Source: Haliotis asinina | Taxonomy: Eukaryota; Mollusca; Gastropoda; Lepetellida; Haliotidae | DNA length: 64,000 nucleotides | Assembly (NCBI RefSeq): GCF_037392515.1 | Contig: NC_090291.1 | Coordinates: forward strand, 14,703,001 to 14,767,000 | Reading direction: 5' to 3' | Shown: positions 57,945-64,000 of the stretch, in pieces | How positions within the stretch are numbered: the stretch's first letter is position 1 | How the letters are laid out: the number at the start of each line of letters is the position of its first letter | Program-made: the position numbers and the translations under genes | The notes under the pieces: generated by a model | Told to the model about the DNA's origin: nothing | What the model saw: only the letters and a program-made list of their open reading frames with translations | Database searches by the model: none

Positions 57945-58172
57945 CTAGAAGACCCCGGTTGGAATTGATCTTCAACAACCATGCTTGTCGTAAAAGATGA
58001 CTAATGGGATAGGATGGTCTGGCTCGCAAACTTGATTGACATCGTATCTCAATTGCGTAGATCGATGCTCATTATGTTGATCACTGGTTGGTCCGGATTC
58101 GTTATTTCCAGACCGCCACCATACAGATGGAATATTGCTGAGTGCGGCGTTGGACAACAAACCAACCGACTA
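57945..58172 (+). mobile_element. SINE, type A, near full length
   Basis: GACCCCGGTTGGAATTGATC, CCATGCTTGTCGTAAAAG, GGGATAGGATGGTCTGGCTC, TGTTGATCACTGGTTGGTCC, ending GGAATATTGCTGAGTGCGGC. Confidence 0.88.
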
Positions 58173-58549
58173 ATAAGTTTTCGAATCCATGCGTATGTAA
58201 TTCATGACAAGTACGCGTCCATGTGGATATGAAATAGTTCAATCCAGACTCATATGAGCCCCACTCACGGAGATGAAGTTACGACGTTTGATCTCTGATC
58301 ATGTGCGTGTTCCCACTATAATAACCCTGAGTATATGATCAAGAATGCGTCTAAGATATGATCAGTGTGTTCAGTTATGGTTGTTCTTATCGGCAATCTG
58401 CGTGTGCTTGAAAGAGAAGGGACGCCTTGGTTTTCTGTAACCTGCACCTCGATGGATAAAATCACGTCATCAGGAACTTCAAACACCTACATATATTTCG
58501 ACGTCAGTAAGAAGTTTTTATTTGTTTCTGACTGTGAATCAGCTGTGAT
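58173..58549. other. Non-coding stretch, no recognised element
   Basis: A 67-codon plus-strand frame at 58365-58568 has no recognised motif and runs into a SINE tail. Confidence 0.35.
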
Positions 58550-58600
58550 GATGATGGGACATTGTTAAAAGCGGCGTAAAAATAAACTCACTCACTAGAC
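58550..58600 (+). mobile_element. SINE tail fragment
   Basis: GGGACATTGTTAAAAGCGGC, GTAAAAATAAACTCACTCAC: the shared tail alone. Confidence 0.7.
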
Positions 58601-58810
58601 TTTGACGCTTTTGCTTTAAGGTAAGCCATTGCAGCAAACAACCTTTGCAACAAACTCTCTTAAAATGAACTGACGGATATAAGGAACTGTTTGGATCCCG
58701 TTCACTTGCTGTTAATTTTATTTGAAACGCTTGTGACAAACTACGTGTATTACGACGAAAAAAAAGGTCCCTTGCTCCTTTGAGTTCGTTATAAGCGTAG
58801 TGTACTGTGT
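58600..58810. mobile_element. Degenerate DNA-transposon-like MITE, copy 2
   Basis: Contains ATGAACTGACGGATATAAGG, CACTTGCTGTTAATTTTA and CCTTTGAGTTCGTTATAAGC, colinear with the segment at 43740-43945. The right end CGTTATAAGCGTAGTGTACTG is the best preserved terminus. Confidence 0.5.
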
Positions 58811-58919
58811 GTTAACATTGATGGAATACACCGAAGAAGAGGATCATAACGGGAATACACAAATGCGTTTCAGTCAGTTATCTCCTTATGTGAGTTTGTA
58901 TCACTAGTTGTCCACACAG

Positions 58920-59075
58920 GGACGGTGGGTTAGTCTAGTGATTCAAGCGTTCGCTCGTCACGCTGAAGACGCAGGTTCGATTTTCCACATGGGTTCAACG
59001 TGAGAAGCCCGTCATGATATTGCTGGAATATTGCAAAGACGGCTTAAAACTAAACTCACTCACAGTTTACACCGG
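58920..59075 (+). mobile_element. SINE, type B, full length
   Basis: GGTGGGTTAGTCTAGTGATT, GCAGGTTCGATTTTCCAC, GATATTGCTGGAATATTGC, GACGGCTTAAAACTAAACTC and CACTCAC. Confidence 0.92.
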
Positions 59076-60069
59076 TAAGGTCTCAAGTAACTGTACTATG
59101 CATGAACTCATCACTACAGCAACTGTTTAAAGGGGAATACTAACGTAAAACAACTTTTTGACATATTGAGAAAGGCACCCTAAAGACCACTTTCCGTATC
59201 AAAATTTCACAAAATTTTGTAAAATCGCAATAAAAACGAGAAAAACGTCCTCGGATTTTCGTTTATTAGGGAAACACTCGACAGTTAATGAGCAGAGGCG
59301 GTATCACGTGACATGACGTCCAATGTGACCATAGTCGATGGCTTCCTCTTTGTTTGTATTTGACAACTTGACAGTAAGCTGTAATATATGTTCCCGACGT
59401 CATGTTTTACCTTGAAGTTAGACCGTACCAATGCACGCTGATTTTTCATCGTGGAGCAGAAACTACCAATGAAGACGCATTACAACATACATACATAGTG
59501 CATACAGGAATGCTTTCATTGGTACAATGTTCTTTTTCTCATTAAATCAACTTTGAACTAAAGCAATTCAATAGTTTACGTAATTTACAGAATGCACAAA
59601 TCAATGTGTTATCACTTTGTACTGAAAGGTATATTTCAGGCTGTAATCATGATTTAAAAGTCGAGTAATTCCTTAAAACTGTGGATATACAAAGCGAGTC
59701 ATGCCAAATCTGGGAATATATATCACGGATTCTTTGTACAAAAGTGCTGTTATTTGTATTTTTCCTGCATCTTGCTCTATCCGAACATATAAAACACCAG
59801 TTGTGAAAAATAAGTGACGGACATCTGAATCCCATGTATGCCTACCATTTCCAGCAAGTTTTTATAGGAACAGATAGCACTGGTGAGGAAGGCGGTGTGA
59901 TTCCATTCTTTACCAAAACGTTATAACACGCCTTTGAGTAGAAACGTACACGTATCTACCCACCCCCAACCCTTGAAAGTAAAAGGCTCCTGACTCGGAA
60001 TGATCGGAACATCTGAACATTTCTCTTGCTTAAATCTGTCTTTATACATAGAATGGTGGCTCTTTTCAT
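59076..60069. other. Non-coding stretch, no recognised element
   Basis: AT-rich; no exon or repeat recognised. Confidence 0.35.
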
Positions 60070-60166
60070 TGTTCGATCCCGCTGGTCGCCTCTTACGACA
60101 AGCATAGTCGTCTTTTATGGCAAGTATGGGTTGCTGAAGGCCTATTCTTCACGGGTAGGTTTTTAG
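60070..60166 (-). mobile_element. SINE fragment, type A 5' part
   Basis: In reverse: GATCCCGCTGGTCGCCTC, TACGACAAGCATAGTCG, TATGGCAAGTATGGGTTGC and TATTCTTCACGGGTA. Confidence 0.8.
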
Positions 60167-60651
60167 AATAAAAATGCACACCTTTGAGAACGGGGAGGGG
60201 AGGGGGATGTAGGGGTTTACAAGTCAATTTCACGAGCGTTTCAATGGTCATGTAATAATCTTTCAGGACAAAAGTGGGGTTGGGGGTGCGGGTAGGGGGT
60301 TGCGCACTCCTGCGCCCTCCTCTAGATCCTCCTATAACTAACTTATCAAATAATGACACGGAGAAACTCTGGAGGTTGAGTGGGGAGGGCATAGCAATCC
60401 GCACAAAGAGAGCTACAAACATTGATGGGACCATTGCCTGTACCCCCAATCTGTGTCTCAAAGGTTTTTTTCATAATCCATCGTCTTTCAAGAAAAGACC
60501 CTTCTTTATAATAATATAAGGTATCGGAGACATTTGCAATTTATGACATGGGTTCTCTCCAACGTTTGATATTTTTAAACTCCATTCTCATCACTGTTTG
60601 AAAGAGAACTGTAACACTGTAAAAAAATCATTGAATGAACACCACTTTTAA
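60167..60651. other. Non-coding stretch, G-rich centre
   Basis: GGGGAGGGGAGGGGG and GGGGTTGGGGGTGCGGGTAG runs near 60195 and 60280 could form G-quadruplexes. The frames across them on both strands are not recognised. Confidence 0.35.
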
Positions 60652-60870
60652 GAGTGAGTGAGTGACGTTTACGCCACACTCAGCAATATTACAGCAATAT
60701 TACAATATTAATATGGCGGCGGTCTGTAAATAATCGAGTCTGGACCATACAATCAAGTGATCAACTACATGAGCATCGATCTGCGCAATTGGCACCCGAT
60801 GACATGTGCCAACGAAGTAAGCAAGTCTGACCACCCGATCCCGTTAGTCGCCACTAGTAGAGCGTTCTGC
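60652..60870 (-). mobile_element. SINE, type A
   Basis: In reverse: GAGTGAGTGACGTTTACGCC tail, a duplicated CAGCAATATTACAGCAATATTAC, GTAAATAATCGAGTCTGGAC, ATGACATGTGCCAACGAAG and GATCCCGTTAGTCGCCAC, where it stops. Confidence 0.88.
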
Positions 60871-61659
60871 TAGTAATGGTAATGGTTTTGTTTCTTTTAA
60901 TCATTACACTCTAGCCAATATATCCGTCATTTCATGCTGAAGACGACATTTTACAAACTCTACACCTATCGGGAAACGAACTTGGATCATTAAGCCTGAC
61001 AACACAATTTCTGTTACCTCTGTTTTGCTTGAGATATGTGTTCATATAACCCTTGAGCAATTGCTCAAAGGAGAAGGACTCTGATATATTGGATTTTTTG
61101 AGCATGCTAAATACCCCTTACATATAAGTACCGTGATCGGAGAAAGCGCTGGCATTGTTACGATTACCTGCTACAAATTGAGCTTGGTTGCGTAGGTATT
61201 CTGAAGAACGAACTTAATGTTAATCTATACCTGGAGACTTGTTTAAACGAGACAAAGAAGCCCATGTTTATTTTATAATCTAAATCAAGCTATTTTATAT
61301 ATGAACGAGTGTAGATAACACTAATTCCAAACGCCTATTATAACATTTTCTTTCGTGCACTATTTACGTTACTTTCATCTCTGTACGTACCGCTCTAGAC
61401 TGCTTTAATTTCAATATCTCATGCCACAGATGAAACTTTTGTGTAAATACACGGGTTTTTTTCTAATTAGTCAGCGGTTATATCGATTTCTTTTCTTGAC
61501 TATATACTTACATCGTATTTGAAATGTGTGCTCGAATAGTGTTTAAATAATAATTTTGACGAGGAGGGTCACTGAGTACTAAAAGTACATATTTTTGGAC
61601 CCAAATCGATTTATAACTAACCAGTAGTAGTAGGGGTTTTATGTAGTAGTTTGTGGAAT
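60871..61659. other. Non-coding stretch, no recognised element
   Basis: Nothing recognised. Confidence 0.35.
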
Positions 61660-62015
61660 TAAGGAATAGTAGCGGCAGAAGACTTAATAGTAGCCATAGC
61701 AGGTGCAAAACGGGACGGCGAGTACAACAGAAGCAGGACTCGTTGATGTAGGAAAACCAATAGTGTAAGGAGAAGTAGTACAAGTACATAAGATACAGAA
61801 AAAGAGGAGAAATGGTAGAGATTAGAGGAGGAATTGTAGAAGATAGAGGCGGAAAAGCAGGTGTAAGCTAAAGAGGAGATACAGTAGTCAAAGAAGAAAT
61901 AAGAGGAGAACTAGATGTTGAAGAAGATACAGAAGTAGGGAGAGGAATAGTAGAAGCTAGAGGAGTAATAGTAAGGGGAAGAATACTCGAACTTAGAAGA
62001 ATAGAACCATTTAGA
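61660..62015. repeat. Purine-rich degenerate AGAAGAGG/TAGTAG region
   Basis: GTAGAAG, AGAGGAG and AATAGTAG words recur irregularly for about 350 bases, giving a strongly purine-biased plus strand, likely a degraded trinucleotide expansion. Confidence 0.65.
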
Positions 62016-62034
62016 GGAGGATTGCTAGAAGTGA

Positions 62035-62265
62035 GTATGTTTAGTTTTACGCCGCACTCAGCAATATTCCAGCTATATGGCGACGGTCTGAAAATATTCA
62101 AGTCTGGACCAGACAATCCAATGATCAACAGCATGAACATCGGTCATTGGGAATCGAGAACATGTGTCAACCATTTCAGCGAGCCTGACCACCTGATTCC
62201 GTTAGTCGCCTCTTACGACAAGGGTGAGTTACTGAAGAACAGTTGTAATCCGTGTACCTTCCGCG
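62035..62265 (-). mobile_element. SINE, type A, near full length
   Basis: In reverse: GTTTAGTTTTACGCCGCACT, CAGCAATATTCCAGCTATAT, GACCAGACAATCCAATGATC, AGCGAGCCTGACCACCTG and CCGTTAGTCGCCTCTTACG. It is bracketed by the purine-rich and AGT-repeat tracts. Confidence 0.92.
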
Positions 62266-62273
62266 TAATTCGT

Positions 62274-62402
62274 TATAGTAGTAGCAGTAGTAGTAGTAGT
62301 ACTAGTAGTAGTTGTAGTACTAGTTGTAGTACTACTACTAGTAGTAGTAGTTATTGCTGTTGAAGTAGTAGTAGTAGCAGTAGTAGTAGTAGCAGAATTA
62401 GA
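62274..62402. repeat. AGT trinucleotide tract with inverted halves
   Basis: GTAGTAGCAGTAGTAGTAGT is followed by ACTAGTAGTAGTTGTAGTAC and ACTACTACTAGTAGTAGTAG, so parts of the run are mutually complementary. About 130 bases. Confidence 0.93.
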
Positions 62403-62949
62403 AGTAGAAATAGTACTCCGAATAGTCAACGCTGATCAACGCATGTCACGTGCTTATACACGTGACTCTAACTAACAATATTACCAAATGTTATAACCAT
62501 TTTCAGAGCCTTACTCGATCTTAACTGAATACACCAAAAAGACCAATTGCTAGTTTGCGTGGAGGAAGCTACAAAACATATGTAAGGGTTTACGAGTGTG
62601 TAGAACTAAAAAATACTTCTAATCCTAACTTGTTATGAATTCGAAAACAATGGTATTTCAGTCTAGAATGACGGATAACGTGGCCTTTCTTTGTCATTGA
62701 TGCAGCATCACAAATCTTTCTAATTCCTTGTTGCTCCTAATTTATACAGACCAAACAATAGATAGGGAAGAAGGACGATTTGGAATGATTTGGGTTAATT
62801 CATTCATGATGTCAGCGTTATTGCCAATAAAGAGAATTTCCGTCACCAACTGGTCAATCCTTAAACGCTTATACTAGCAGGAACATATGACATCAGGAAA
62901 TATTTTTGGTAATGATGGTTTCGTTAGTGTATCTGATACCCTTTACTGT
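62403..62949. other. Non-coding stretch, no recognised element
   Basis: Nothing recognised. Confidence 0.35.
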
Positions 62950-63118
62950 GGATTAAGGGCTGTGGGGTAGCCTTGTGGTTAAAGCATTTGCACGTCACGC
63001 CAAAGACCCGAGTTTCATTCCCTAAATGGATACATTGCGTGAAGCCCATTTCTGATGTCCCCGCAGTGATATTGGTGGGCTATTGCTAAAAGCGACGTAA
63101 AACCACACTCTCTCGGGA
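62950..63118 (+). mobile_element. SINE, type B, full length
   Basis: GCTGTGGGGTAGCCTTGTGG, AGACCCGAGTTTCATTCCC, TGATGTCCCCGCAGTGATAT and AAAGCGACGTAAAACCACAC. Confidence 0.9.
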
Positions 63119-63446
63119 CAATGTGTTGAAGGTCCACTCACATGTACGACATAACGACAGTTTTACTCTGCCGGAAAAGAAATAGTGTGAATAATGCTAG
63201 GGCACCATGGAGGTAACAGGGTACCTCTCTTCATCCTCATTCGAACAATGGCCAGGATCCCGATCTATTTTATCAAAAGCTAACGAATGTCATAACGCTA
63301 TGAACGCTTTGTGGATCGGTTGGTTTCTGGCGAACAATGGCCATGGTCCCGATCTACGAAGAGTTCGATTGCATAATTTGTGTTGACGTTCATGTTACAC
63401 AAGAAACATCCAGCCCCTCCACCTGAGTGAGATGTGCAAGTTAGCA
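63119..63446. other. Non-coding, with a short direct repeat
   Basis: CGAACAATGGCCAGGATCCC at about 63241 and CGAACAATGGCCATGGTCCC at about 63332 are near-identical and both continue GATCTA. Confidence 0.6.
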
Positions 63447-63600
63447 ACAACCCAGTGATCAATGACATGAACATCTATCTATATAACTGGGATACGATGA
63501 CATGTTAACCAAGTCAGCGAACCTAACCACCTGATCCCGTTGGTCACCTCTCACGACAAGCACGAGTTGCTGAAGACAGCATCCATGTAGATGCGGGTTA
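63447..63600 (-). mobile_element. SINE, type A, 5' two thirds
   Basis: In reverse: CAGTGATCAATGACATGAAC, CAAGTCAGCGAACCTAACC, GATCCCGTTGGTCACCTC and ATGTAGATGCGGGTTAG. It meets another copy of opposite orientation. Confidence 0.82.
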
Positions 63601-63832
63601 GAATAAATGTTGATCTTCAGTATCCGATGTTTGTTGTAAAAGACTACGAACGGAATCGGGTGGTCAGGCTCGCTCAATGACACGTATCATCGTATCCTTT
63701 TAGCGTAGATTGATGTTCATGCTGTTGATCATTGTCTGGTCCAGACTCGATTATTTCCACACAGACGCTGAATACTGCTAAATGCTGCGTTGAACTCACT
63801 CAGTCACTCACTCACTCACTCACTCACTACTT
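63590..63832 (+). mobile_element. SINE, type A, with CACT tail
   Basis: GGGTTAGAATAAATGTTGATC start, CGGAATCGGGTGGTCAGGC, CATGCTGTTGATCATTGTC, CCAGACTCGATTATTTCC, a diverged tail and six CACT units. It lies head-to-head with the preceding copy. Confidence 0.88.
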
Positions 63833-64000
63833 CAAGGGTTCCGTGTTGTACAGTCATCTAGTTATAGGAGGGCGTAGGATTTTGATGTCACTGGAAAATC
63901 CTATGCTACAAGTGGAGGAAGTAAACTTCACTCATGGAGGAAGTAAATATGGACGATGTCAGGAGGAAGTAAGTGTTGAGGAAGGGAAATACAACGTACT

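Overview
The window looks like intron- and repeat-rich invertebrate DNA, most probably from a marine gastropod close to abalone (Haliotis). I base this on dozens of copies of two short interspersed repeat families that share a tail (an AATATTGCT-type core, then GCGGCGTAAAAC, then ACTC repeats). I know this repeat from abalone microsatellite clones; that is recollection, not a search. There are no prokaryotic operons, rRNA genes, convincing tRNA genes or CRISPR arrays.

The only confident host genes are three paralogues of the atypical alpha-kinase family, all on the minus strand: 3..758 (its 3' end runs out of the window), 12668..13612 (314 aa) and 35853..36887 (344 aa). Each has its coding region in one exon. 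Two show a 5'-UTR splice acceptor just upstream of the ATG. All keep the alpha-kinase architecture: FAKG-like start (loci 1 and 2), VK lysine, DEWVL-type motif and the His/His-Cys-Cys zinc site. All three have lost the Asp of the D-x-Q motif and the Asp of the T-D-P motif, so they are predicted pseudokinases. Both complete proteins carry a proline-rich tail with a PSAP motif followed by a PPPY motif, the two classical docking signals for the ESCRT-I subunit TSG101 and for NEDD4-type WW domains. The 12.7-kb gene has a compact promoter-like region with a GAAANNGAAA (IRF/ISRE-type) site, an octamer and a CRE-like site. The 36-kb gene has a TATA box and a consensus 5'-UTR intron. A zinc-stabilised pseudokinase with ESCRT/NEDD4 docking motifs is the best candidate here for an undescribed system. 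Innate immunity is a plausible setting but only an inference.

The rest is mobile and tandem DNA. 0-20 kb: 22-bp and ~142-bp arrays, a CATA microsatellite, a TG-rich ~98-bp array and scattered SINEs. 20-35 kb: SINEs and simple repeats. 38-44 kb: a 177-bp pogo-like MITE, 17-bp and ~136-bp arrays. 44.5-52 kb: a nested block with three copies of a composite SINE unit, two of them facing each other as a long inverted repeat, a decayed non-LTR reverse transcriptase, a 46-bp satellite, and a 1614-bp Tc1-like transposon with identifiable ends and a frameshifted transposase. 53.4-54.7 kb: a very homogeneous 85-bp x 15 minisatellite. 55-64 kb: more SINEs and trinucleotide repeats. Most other short open frames are chance frames, many across simple repeats.
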